Below are positions 33,624 to 41,006 of a stretch of DNA of 64,000 nt, piece by piece. The translations under genes and the position numbers were made by a program. The notes below the pieces were generated by a model. That model was not told where the DNA came from, searched no databases, and saw only the letters and a list, made by a program, of their open reading frames with translations. Origin of the DNA: Chersky-840 sp963811775 (GTDB taxonomy: Bacteria > Actinomycetota > Acidimicrobiia > Acidimicrobiales > UBA8190); NCBI GenBank assembly GCA_963811775.1, contig CAWESO010000001.1, forward strand, positions 310,001 to 374,000. The letters run 5' to 3'. How positions within the stretch are numbered: position 1 is the first letter of the stretch; each line of letters opens with the position of its first letter.

Positions 33624-33753
33624 GACTCGCCAGGATTTTCAGCGGAAATCGCGACTGGACATCTCGTGATTGGATTCAAACAACATACGAGAAACTTCGT
33701 GTAAGCGAGCTCCTTTCGCCGGCCGCGGCCCGAGAAAGCGGGACGGCTCCCGT

Positions 33754-34662
33754 TCAGAGCCCGGCGACGGCGTCGCGCCGCTCGGGGCCGGCCTGCAGCT
33801 CTTGTCTGGGGTCGCGATCGAGCTCGCAGTCGAGCTCGGCACCGAGCATGACGACCAGCCCCGTCAAGTAGAGCCACAACAGAAGCGCGGCCACCCCGGC
33901 GAAGGCGCCGTAGGTGCGCGACTCGTGGCCGAAGTGGTTGAGATAGAACGAGAAGGCGGCGGAGGTCCCGAGCCACCCGAGGGCGGCGACCACCGCACCG
34001 GGGCTCGCCCACCGCAGCCGGGTCGTCGTGCGGTTGGGGCCGAAGGAGTAGAACGCCGACAGGAGCACGACGACCAGTGCCGTCGCCCCGGCCCAGCGGA
34101 TGATCGCCCACGTGGCGTCGAAGGTCGAGCGCGCCAACGCCACTGACGACGGGAGCAGGGCGCGGATCGGGTCGCCGAGCACGAGGAGGCCCGAGGCGGC
34201 GCCCCCGAGCACGACGGTGAGGACCAGCAGCGGCACCGCCACCAACCGGCGACGGACGAAGCCCCGGTCGGAACGCACTTCGAAGGCGACGTCCAACCCG
34301 ACCTGCAGCGCGGCGGTGGCCTCCACCGCGCTCCACACCGCCACGGCGAGCCCGAGAGCCACCTCGACGCCGCCGCCCGCCCCCTTCACGGGATTGCGCA
34401 GTGCCTCGTCGATGGTCTGCGACATCTGCACGGGGAGGATCACGTTCACGCCGTGGACGAGGCTCCGCAACTGCGACGCGGAGAGGCCCACCAGCCCGAC
34501 CACGCCCACCGCGGCCAGGATGGCGGGGAAGATGGCCAGGAACCAGTGGAAGGCGAGGCTGGCCGCGCTGGTGGTGATGCGGTCCTGCACCGCTTCGCGC
34601 AGCACGGTGCGCGCCAGGCCGGGCCACGAGGCCACGTCGAGGCGCCGACGGGTCCGACGCAT
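33754..34662 (-). CDS. yihY: YihY/BrkB family inner-membrane protein
   Basis: About 302 residues with six membrane helices (about 35-55, 90-115, 135-160, 180-205, 215-240 and 245-270) and family motifs ASLAFHWFLAIFPAILA and GAFAGVAALLLWLYLTG. Once called ribonuclease BN, the family is now regarded as membrane proteins of unknown transport function. Start is ATG 34662; a GTG at 34701, just after the preceding stop, is possible. It is the first core-like gene after the island, with strong G/C third positions. Confidence 0.85.
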   Translation of the reverse strand: MRRTRRRLDVASWPGLARTVLREAVQDRITTSAASLAFHWFLAIFPAILAAVGVVGLVGLSASQLRSLVHGVNVILPVQMSQTIDEALRNPVKGAGGGVEVALGLAVAVWSAVEATAALQVGLDVAFEVRSDRGFVRRRLVAVPLLVLTVVLGGAASGLLVLGDPIRALLPSSVALARSTFDATWAIIRWAGATALVVVLLSAFYSFGPNRTTTRLRWASPGAVVAALGWLGTSAAFSFYLNHFGHESRTYGAFAGVAALLLWLYLTGLVVMLGAELDCELDRDPRQELQAGPERRDAVAGL

Positions 34663-34708
34663 GCGACGGGTGTGACGGGGCCCGGCCGGCTGGCTCGGCA
34701 CCGTGGGC

Positions 34709-35203
34709 TCAGCGGACCACGGGCCGGCCGGCGATGTCGACGGCATACCACAGGCCCCCGGAATTGCGGATCCCCTCCCCCGTCGCCTCGCCCGCCGAGG
34801 TGTCCCCGATCCACCGGTACAGCGGCCATCCGCCGTAGGTGACCTGGAGCGTGGTGCCGCGCCGTGTCGTGCCGAGCAGGGCCCGGTCCACCGCACCCCC
34901 GATGACGGGCGTCGTCACCCCTGCTGGCAGCGTCGCCGGCGGCCACTGGGTGGCGCAGTACCCGAAGCACGTGGAGCGCCCCGCGCCCTGGTCGGGGACG
35001 AAGAGATACAGCGTCAGGCCGTAGCCGTCGACGAGGACGGTGCCGAGGCCGTGGACCACCTGGGACTGCACCATGTAGCCCGGGCCCTCGGGGCCGGTCG
35101 TGGGCGCCGCCCCCGACCCCACCCCGACCACGTGCCCGTCGGACTGCCCGCACGCCGCCATGGCCACGGCGCCCACGACGAGCAGGAGCAGTCGCGCCCT
35201 CAA
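34709..35203 (-). CDS. COG4315-type secreted lipoprotein repeat protein
   Basis: 164 residues. A short signal peptide ends in a lipobox with C18 (VAMAACG). Two copies of the PF03640-like repeat follow: one with GYGLTLYLFVPD and STCFGYCATQWPP, the other with GGWPLYRWIGD and GLWYAVDIAG. Family members are outer-face lipoproteins of unknown role. The TTG start at 35203 overlaps the stop of the enoyl-CoA hydratase gene (TTGA), so it is translated by coupling. Confidence 0.78.
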   Translation of the reverse strand: MRARLLLLVVGAVAMAACGQSDGHVVGVGSGAAPTTGPEGPGYMVQSQVVHGLGTVLVDGYGLTLYLFVPDQGAGRSTCFGYCATQWPPATLPAGVTTPVIGGAVDRALLGTTRRGTTLQVTYGGWPLYRWIGDTSAGEATGEGIRNSGGLWYAVDIAGRPVVR

Positions 35204-35997
35204 CGACCTGTGAACCTCGGCTCCCGCTTCTCGGCGAAGGCCCGCATGGCCTCGCCGGTGTCCGCGCTGTAGAAGTTGATGGTCTGACAGCGCGCTTCGT
35301 CCTCGAGCGCCTGGTCCATCGTCACCGACATGGCGTTGTGCAGCAGCGTCTTGGTCATGGCCAGGGCCAGGGGTGGGCCCTCGGCCAGTCGCCGGGCCCA
35401 CCCGTCGACGAAGGCGTCGAGCTCGGCGTCGGCCACGACGCGATTGAGCAGCCCGTACGCGGCGGCCTCCTGGGCGGAGAGGATCTCGGCGAAGTACGCC
35501 AGCTCCATGGCCTTGTGCAGGCCCACCAGCCGGGGCAGGAGCCACGATGATCCGCCGTCCACCGACAGGCCGCGCCGGGCGAAGATCTCGGAGAACCGGG
35601 CGTTGTCCGACGCCACGGTGAGGTCGCATCCGAGCGCCAGGCTCATGCCCGCCCCCGCCGCGATGCCGCGGATCTTGGCGATGGTGGGCTTGGGCAGGTC
35701 GTGCAGGGCCGACATCACCTTGCCGAAGAACTGCATGCGCACGATGTGGGGGTCGGAGGGATCCCCGCTCACGCCGCTCGGATCGGCGATGTCGGCTCCG
35801 GAGCAGAACGCCCCGCCCGCGCCGGTCATGACGACGACACGGTCCTCGCGTCGGCGCGCCACCTCGGCAAAGGTGTCGAGCAGCTCCTGCCACATGAGGC
35901 CGTTGCCGGCGTTCTTGCGCTCGGGACGGTTGAGCGTGACGGTCACGACCCCGCCGTCGCGCTCCACGATGATGGTCTCGGTGCTCACGGGCGCCAC
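35200..35997 (-). CDS. enoyl-CoA hydratase/isomerase (crotonase family)
   Basis: 265 residues. The oxyanion-hole blocks AFCSGADI (near 66) and AAGAGMSLALGCDL (near 115) are present. In the second active-site region the protein reads GLSVDGGSSWLLPRLVG, with Asp where hydratases have a catalytic Glu, as in PaaG-like isomerases. It may act as an isomerase in fatty-acid or aromatic degradation. Start is GTG 35997; a GTG three codons later is equally possible. The lipoprotein gene overlaps its 3' end. Confidence 0.9.
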   Translation of the reverse strand: MAPVSTETIIVERDGGVVTVTLNRPERKNAGNGLMWQELLDTFAEVARRREDRVVVMTGAGGAFCSGADIADPSGVSGDPSDPHIVRMQFFGKVMSALHDLPKPTIAKIRGIAAGAGMSLALGCDLTVASDNARFSEIFARRGLSVDGGSSWLLPRLVGLHKAMELAYFAEILSAQEAAAYGLLNRVVADAELDAFVDGWARRLAEGPPLALAMTKTLLHNAMSVTMDQALEDEARCQTINFYSADTGEAMRAFAEKREPRFTGR

Positions 35998-36049
35998 CCT
36001 ACCCAGCGTCCGGCCCCCGGCCCCAGACGAGCGGCCCTGACGGTGCGGG

Positions 36050-36427
36050 TCAGAAGGCGTCCTCGAGCACCTCCACCTCCAGCGCTCCTCCCGGGCCCGT
36101 CGTCACCGCGGCCACGTCGAAGCGGATGCGTTCGTAGCGGGCGCCGCCCCGGCCGCCGCCGCGCAGCCACCGGGCCGCCAGGGTGCGCAGGCGGCGTTGC
36201 TTGGCCGCCGTGACGGCGTCGAAGGGCGAGCCGAAGGCACCCGAGGTGCGGGTCTTCACCTCGCAGAACACGACGACCGCACCGTCGGCGCTGGCGGCCA
36301 CGAGGTCGAGCTCGCCCTCGGGACAGCGCCAGTTCCGGTCCAGGACGACGTAGGGGCCCGCTGTGTACCACGCCGCGGCGGCGTCCTCGCCGCGCCGACC
36401 CAGCACGGCGCGCCGTGCGCCGGGCAT
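36050..36427 (-). CDS. yraN: UPF0102 YraN-family nuclease-like protein
   Basis: 125 residues with the endonuclease-like fold of the family: an N-terminal GRRGEDAAAAWY helix, then ELDLVA and VVVFCEVKTR, supplying the D-(E)xK active-site pattern. YraN proteins are found beside comM in many bacteria, but here comM is 16 kb away, beyond the island. It lies 1 bp after DUF2469 in the same direction. Confidence 0.9.
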   Translation of the reverse strand: MPGARRAVLGRRGEDAAAAWYTAGPYVVLDRNWRCPEGELDLVAASADGAVVVFCEVKTRTSGAFGSPFDAVTAAKQRRLRTLAARWLRGGGRGGARYERIRFDVAAVTTGPGGALEVEVLEDAF

Positions 36428-36428
36428 C

Positions 36429-36722
36429 TCAGCTGTCGCGGTCGGGCAGTCGCTCCACGTTGACGTCTCGGAAGGTGAGGACCCGGACGTGAGGGACGAA
36501 GCGCGCCGGGCGGTACATGTCCCACACCCAGGCGTCGTCGAGCTCGAGCTCGATGCAGGTGGGCGACGACGCGTCGCGCACCGTGACCTTGACCTCGTTG
36601 GCGAGGTAGAAGCGGCGCTCGCTCTCCACCACGTAGTTGAACAGCGGCAGCACGGTCCGGTACTCCTGGACGAGCGCCAGTTCGATCTCGGCTTCGTACC
36701 GCTCGAGGTCTTCTTCGCTCAT
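36429..36722 (-). CDS. DUF2469 family protein
   Basis: 97 residues, starting MSEEDLERYEAEIELAL with the highly conserved acidic block and continuing with YRTVLPLFNYVVESERRFYLAN. It is a marker family of Actinobacteria with unknown function, normally encoded near rplS and yraN as here. It is soluble and strongly acidic. lepB and rnhB genes, often found between rplS and DUF2469, are absent; only 45 bp separate the two. Confidence 0.92.
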   Translation of the reverse strand: MSEEDLERYEAEIELALVQEYRTVLPLFNYVVESERRFYLANEVKVTVRDASSPTCIELELDDAWVWDMYRPARFVPHVRVLTFRDVNVERLPDRDS

Positions 36723-36767
36723 GGGCGTGCTGTCCCGGCTTCGATCCGGATAGGGCGAAGGGGCGCG

Positions 36768-37121
36768 CTAGGTGCGCGCCGCCCGCTTCTCTTTGATCTT
36801 GGCCTTCTTCCCGACCCGGCCCCGGAGGTAGTAGAGCTTGGCCCGCCGCACATCGCCGTGGGTCACGACCTCGATCTTGGCCAGGATGGGCGAGTGGACG
36901 GGGAAGGTGCGCTCGACGCCCACGCCGAAGCTGAGCTTGCGCACGGTGAAGGTCTCACGCGCCCCGGTGCCCTGGCGGCGGATGACCGCGCCCTGGAACA
37001 CCTGGGTGCGCTCCCGGTTGCCCTCGACCACCCGCACGTGGACCTTCAAGGTGTCACCCGGGCGGAAATCGGGGACGTCGTCTCTCAGGTTCTCGCGATC
37101 GACGATGTCGGTGGGATTCAT
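36768..37121 (-). CDS. rplS: 50S ribosomal protein L19
   Basis: 117 residues, the normal length. It opens MNPTDIVDRENLRDDVPDF and carries the L19 signature around VRRAKLYYLRGR. L19 sits at the 30S-50S interface. The downstream basic tail KKAKIKEKRAART is typical. The gene follows trmD after 134 bp, completing the rpsP-khpA-rimM-trmD-rplS ribosome-maturation set. Confidence 0.97.
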   Translation of the reverse strand: MNPTDIVDRENLRDDVPDFRPGDTLKVHVRVVEGNRERTQVFQGAVIRRQGTGARETFTVRKLSFGVGVERTFPVHSPILAKIEVVTHGDVRRAKLYYLRGRVGKKAKIKEKRAART

Positions 37122-37255
37122 GACGCGCGTCCCTTCACAGGTCCAGCTCCGAGCGGCTCGGGCAGCGCCTACGGGGCCACCGCGGAGACGGGGCGGCCGA
37201 TCCGTCCAGAGCCTGCCGAGCACGCCACGATAGCCGCCGGGCGGGCCGTTCCGCA

Positions 37256-38020
37256 CTACGGCGGCGGCGCCCCCGGGCTCGGAGAGGCCTCCTCGACGTG
37301 TTCCTCGAGCAGGCGGCGATCGGCGTCGGTGAGCCCGCCCGCCGCCTCGACGAGGTCCGGGCGCCGGTGCAGGGTCCGGCGCAGGGCCTCCGCCCGGCGC
37401 CAGCGGGCGATGCGGCCGTGGTCCCCGCTCAGAAGGATCTCGGGCACGGCCCAGTCCCGAAAGAGTGCGGGCCGGGTGTACTGGGGGTACTCGAGCAGTC
37501 CCGAGGTGAAGCTCTCGTCGCCGGCGGAGGCCTCGTTGCCCATGACCCCGGGGACGAGGCGGGCCACGGCCTCGATGACCACGAGGGCCGGCACCTCGCC
37601 CCCGCCGAGCACGTAGTCGCCCACCGACAGCTCGCCGTCGACGAGGTGGTCGGTGACGCGCTGGTCCACGCCCTCGTAGCGCCCGCACAAGAGGGAGAAC
37701 CCTCCCCCCGACCGGCCCAGCGCGGCGAGCTCCTCCACTACCCCCTGGTCGAGGCGACGCCCTCCCGGGGCGAGCAGGTACAGCGGCCGCGGCGGGGCGA
37801 CGGCCTCCACCGCGGCGAAGAGCGGGCCCGGGGCGAGGACCATGCCGGCGCCGCCGCCGAAGGGCGAGTCGTCCACGGAGCGCCGGGCGTCCTCGGCCCC
37901 GTCGCGCAGGTCGTGCACCCGCACGTCGAGGAGCCCCTCGGTGCGGGCCCGGCCGAGCAGCGAGCCCTCGCAGTAGTGCTCGACGAGGTCCGGGAAGATG
38001 GTGAAGACGTCGATGCGCAC
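37256..38020 (-). CDS. trmD: tRNA (guanine-N1)-methyltransferase TrmD
   Basis: 254 residues. SPOUT-fold motifs are clear: the SAM-binding knot with LLCGRYEGVDQRV and the following SVGDYVLGGGE and NEAS(A)GDESF blocks. It methylates G37 of tRNAs to prevent frameshifting. The GTG at 38020 starts VRIDVFTIFPDLVEHY, the canonical opening. It lies 10 bp after rimM. The Pro-rich tail is short and variable. Confidence 0.96.
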   Translation of the reverse strand: MRIDVFTIFPDLVEHYCEGSLLGRARTEGLLDVRVHDLRDGAEDARRSVDDSPFGGGAGMVLAPGPLFAAVEAVAPPRPLYLLAPGGRRLDQGVVEELAALGRSGGGFSLLCGRYEGVDQRVTDHLVDGELSVGDYVLGGGEVPALVVIEAVARLVPGVMGNEASAGDESFTSGLLEYPQYTRPALFRDWAVPEILLSGDHGRIARWRRAEALRRTLHRRPDLVEAAGGLTDADRRLLEEHVEEASPSPGAPPP

Positions 38021-38030
38021 CGTCGGGGCC

Positions 38031-38495
38031 CTAGGTGCCGGGCAGGTCGAGGAGACCGTCGGGCACCTCGACGACGATACGACCGGGGGACCGGTCGACG
38101 ACGAACCGCAGCGGCACGAGGGCGCCGCCGTCGAGCTCGAGCAGGTCGCTGGCGGGGTTGGCGAGGACGGCGGTGACCGTGCCCAGGTGCACCCCGGCGG
38201 TGTCGAGGACGGCGGAGCCGATGAGCTCGTGCACCCACCAGGCGTCGTCGTCCTCGAGGGGAAGGCCGCGCAGCACCGTGCCCCGCAGGGACTCGGCCCG
38301 GGCCCGGTCACCCACGCCCGAGAAGGTCATGAGCCAGTTGTCCCCGAACGGTCGCGACGACTCGATGCGCAGCTCGCCCTCGTCGGTGAGGAACGCCGAG
38401 CCGACGACGACGCGCTCGGGGCGGTTGCTCACCAGGGAGACGACGACCTCGCCGGCGAGCCCGTGGGCCTTGCCGATGCGCCCGACCTCGAGCAC
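38031..38495 (-). CDS. rimM: ribosome maturation factor RimM
   Basis: 154 residues from GTG 38495, which gives the standard VLEVGRIGKAHGLAGEV start. An upstream TTG at 38570 would overlap khpA by 32 bp and add an unconserved tail. The RimM N-terminal barrel ends near residue 80, and the PRC barrel contains DDAWWVHELIGSAV and NPASDLLEL. It binds S19 during 30S head maturation. Confidence 0.93.
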   Translation of the reverse strand: MLEVGRIGKAHGLAGEVVVSLVSNRPERVVVGSAFLTDEGELRIESSRPFGDNWLMTFSGVGDRARAESLRGTVLRGLPLEDDDAWWVHELIGSAVLDTAGVHLGTVTAVLANPASDLLELDGGALVPLRFVVDRSPGRIVVEVPDGLLDLPGT

Positions 38496-38538
38496 CGCCC
38501 CGCTCCCCGCCCGGGGACGGGCGCCACGCCCGGGATCG

Positions 38539-38931
38539 TCAGTCGTCGACGAAGTCGACGTTGGTGTCAACCCCTTCGCGCGACCCGGCCACGCGCACCA
38601 TGGTGCGGATGGCCTGCGCCACGCGGCCGCGCCGGCCGATCATCCGGCCCATGTCACCGGGGGCCACGTGGATGCGAAAGCGCGTGCCCCGGCTCGACTG
38701 CTCGGTCTCGACCACCACGGCATCGGGCTCACCGGCGAGGGACCGGGCGATGTAGTCGAGCACGGCACGGGGCCGGCCGCCCTCGACGCGGTTGCCGGCC
38801 ATGTCGTCGACCCGGTTGCCCGCCATGTCGTCGATGTCGTCGACGTCGTCACCGACGGCGTTGCCCTCGTCGGCATCGTCGATGTCGTCGTCGTCGACCT
38901 CGAGGTTCGCGTCCAGATCGTCGTCGCTCAT
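38539..38931 (-). CDS. khpA: KH domain RNA-binding protein KhpA with acidic repeat extension
   Basis: 130 residues. The C-terminal 75 form the KhpA KH domain with GDMGRMIGRRGRVAQAIR containing the GxxG loop. The first 55 residues are an Asp-rich extension not found in ordinary 75-80-residue KhpA proteins; it includes a tandem DDMAGNRV duplication encoded by a 24-bp DNA repeat. The ATG overlaps the rpsP stop (ATGA). KhpA works with KhpB in RNA binding and envelope growth control. Confidence 0.9.
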   Translation of the reverse strand: MSDDDLDANLEVDDDDIDDADEGNAVGDDVDDIDDMAGNRVDDMAGNRVEGGRPRAVLDYIARSLAGEPDAVVVETEQSSRGTRFRIHVAPGDMGRMIGRRGRVAQAIRTMVRVAGSREGVDTNVDFVDD

Positions 38932-39209
38932 TTCGAACCGGGCTTGAATTCGTCCCACGCCCCCGACGTGCGCAGCAGCTTCTCCACCCGCTCGGTGGGC
39001 TGGGCCCCCTGGCGCAGCCACTTGAGGGCCTTGTCGTTGTCGATCGTGACGATGGCATCGGGCTCGGCCGTCGAACGACCGCGCGGCGCGTAGGTCCCCA
39101 CGATCTCGATGAACCGGCCGTCGCGCGGCGACCGGGCGTCGGCCGCCACGACCCGGTAGGTCGGCTGCTTCTTCTTCCCCATCCGCATGAGGCGGAGCTT
39201 CACTGCCAC
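38928..39209 (-). CDS. rpsP: 30S ribosomal protein S16
   Basis: 93 residues starting at GTG 39209 with VAVKLRLMRMGKKKQPTYR, the invariant S16 opening, and the motif VGTYAPRGR with the conserved FIEIVG strand. It assembles early in the 30S body. The stop overlaps the khpA start. The 153-bp gap to ffh upstream probably holds the promoter of the rpsP operon. Confidence 0.97.
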   Translation of the reverse strand: MAVKLRLMRMGKKKQPTYRVVAADARSPRDGRFIEIVGTYAPRGRSTAEPDAIVTIDNDKALKWLRQGAQPTERVEKLLRTSGAWDEFKPGSK

Positions 39210-39362
39210 CGTCTGATTCCCTGCCTTCCTCGTCGCGCCAACCTCGGACTCGAGGGGCACGGACCTCCTATTGTGGCCCGCCGTTGGCATGGGGGTCGAA
39301 ACCCGGCTCCGGCACCGCCTCGAACACACCTCGGGGGAGACGCCGTGAGGAAGCGCCCGTGC

Positions 39363-40916
39363 CTAGCGCCCGGCGCGGCCGCCGTCGCCTTTGGGGGTCA
39401 CCCGCCCGCCTTTCTTCTTCTTCTTCGATCCCGGGCGGCCCCGCGTCCCGCCCGCCAGAGCGGGCCCGACCCGGCCCTCGAGGGCCCCGGGGAACCCGCC
39501 CCCGCCGAGGCCTGCTCCCCCCAGCCCGCCCGTGCCCAGTGCCGCCAGCCCCGGGTCGCCCCCGCCGTCGCCCATGCGTTCGGCCAGGGCCTGAGCCATC
39601 TTGGCCTTGCCGCCCCCGCCCAGCATGCCGCCGAGCATCCCCGGCGACCGCATGAGCTGCTGCGCCTCTTTGAACTGGCGCAGCAGCTGGTTCACGTCCT
39701 GGGTCGTCGTGCCGCTGCCCCGGGCGATCCGGGAGCGGCGCGAGCCGTCGATGAGCGCGGGCTCGGTCCGCTCGCGCCGCGTCATGGAGCGGATGATGGC
39801 CTCGACCATGGCCACCTGGCCGTCGTCGATGGCGGCGTTGTTCTTGAGCTCCTTCGGGACCCCGGGCATGAGCGACAGCAGCCCGCCCAGGGAGCCGAGC
39901 TTCTTCACCTGTTGGAGCTGGGACAGGAAGTCCTCGAGGGTGAAACGGCCCTCGAGCAGCGCCGAGGCGCCCTCGGCCGCGACGTCGTGGTCGAACTCGC
40001 GCTCGGCCTGCTCGATGAGCGTGAGGACGTCGCCCATGCCGAGGATCCGGCTCGCCATGCGGTCGGGGTGGAAGAGATCGAAGTCGGCCAGGCGCTCACC
40101 CGTCGACGCGAAGGCGATGGGCCGGCCCACCACGTCCTTGACGCTGAGGGCGGCGCCACCGCGCGCGTCGCCGTCGAGCTTGGTGAGGATCACGCCGTCG
40201 AGGGCCAACACCTCGTGGAAGGCGCGCGCCGTGGCCACGGCGTCCTGCCCGGTCATGGCGTCGATCACGAGGAACGTGTAGTGCGGCGCCACCGCGCCCG
40301 ACACCCGCCGCACCTCGTCCATGAGCGCCTCGTCGATGGCGAGTCGCCCGGCGGTGTCCACGATGAGCACGTCGCGCCCGAGGCGCTGCGCCTCGCGCAG
40401 GCCGCCGGTCGCCACGGCCACGGGATCGGTGGGCTCGCTGAAGACCGGCACCCCGGCCTGCTCGCCCAGGATGCGGAGCTGCTCGACGGCGGCGGGCCGC
40501 TGGAGGTCGGCTCCCACCAGGAGCGGGTTGCGGCCCTGCTGGCGGAACCAGCGCGCCAGCTTGGCCGAGGTGGTGGTCTTCCCCGATCCCTGCAGGCCGG
40601 CGAGGAGGACGACCGTCGGTGGTGCCGACGCATAGGTGAGGCGCAGGGTCTCGCCCCCGAGGACCTCGACGAGCTGTTCGTGGACCGCCTTCACCACCTG
40701 TTGGCCCGGGCTCAGGCTCTTCGACAGGTCCTCGCCCACGACGCGGGCGCGGATCCCCTCCACGAGCGAGCGCGCCACGCCCACGTCCACGTCGGCCTCG
40801 AGCAGCGCCGTGCGGATCTCGCGCAGGGCGGCGTCGACATCGGCCTCGCTGAGCCGGCCCCGGCTGCGGAGGCGGCCGAGGATTCCCTCGAAGCGGTCGG
40901 AAAGGGCGTCGAACAT
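39363..40916 (-). CDS. ffh: signal recognition particle protein Ffh (SRP54)
   Basis: 517 residues. The NG GTPase domain has GLQGSGKTTTSAKLA near 107-120, DTAGR near 190 and TKLDGDARGG near 245. The M domain with GSGTTTQDVNQLL (about 410) and Met-rich helices binds 4.5S RNA and signal peptides. The ATG at 40916 gives MFDALSDRFEG. A Gly-rich and Lys-rich tail beyond residue 450 is longer than usual. No 4.5S RNA gene was recognised in the window. Confidence 0.96.
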   Translation of the reverse strand: MFDALSDRFEGILGRLRSRGRLSEADVDAALREIRTALLEADVDVGVARSLVEGIRARVVGEDLSKSLSPGQQVVKAVHEQLVEVLGGETLRLTYASAPPTVVLLAGLQGSGKTTTSAKLARWFRQQGRNPLLVGADLQRPAAVEQLRILGEQAGVPVFSEPTDPVAVATGGLREAQRLGRDVLIVDTAGRLAIDEALMDEVRRVSGAVAPHYTFLVIDAMTGQDAVATARAFHEVLALDGVILTKLDGDARGGAALSVKDVVGRPIAFASTGERLADFDLFHPDRMASRILGMGDVLTLIEQAEREFDHDVAAEGASALLEGRFTLEDFLSQLQQVKKLGSLGGLLSLMPGVPKELKNNAAIDDGQVAMVEAIIRSMTRRERTEPALIDGSRRSRIARGSGTTTQDVNQLLRQFKEAQQLMRSPGMLGGMLGGGGKAKMAQALAERMGDGGGDPGLAALGTGGLGGAGLGGGGFPGALEGRVGPALAGGTRGRPGSKKKKKGGRVTPKGDGGRAGR

Positions 40917-41006
40917 GCGGACGTTCAGGCTACCGGTCCTCGGGCCCCGCCCCCGGACCACCGCGTCGGGGAGGGTCGGGGTCGCGAGACGTGGGGACGG
41001 AGCCGA

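Larger units (their letters stand above)
19591..33700. other. accessory genomic island between comM and the yraN region
   Basis: This stretch has lower and uneven GC, weak third-position bias, many pseudogenes and accessory functions (arsenic, toxin-antitoxin, ABC export). It separates comM from yraN, which are neighbours in many Actinobacteria. The left edge lies inside comM near codon 71, where a second comM 5' copy (25536-25820) loses similarity. The right edge is placed where the phosphoribosyltransferase is cut off (33623) and an AT-rich 100 bp follows. No integrase, transposase or terminal repeats were recognised, so the boundaries are approximate. Confidence 0.6.
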
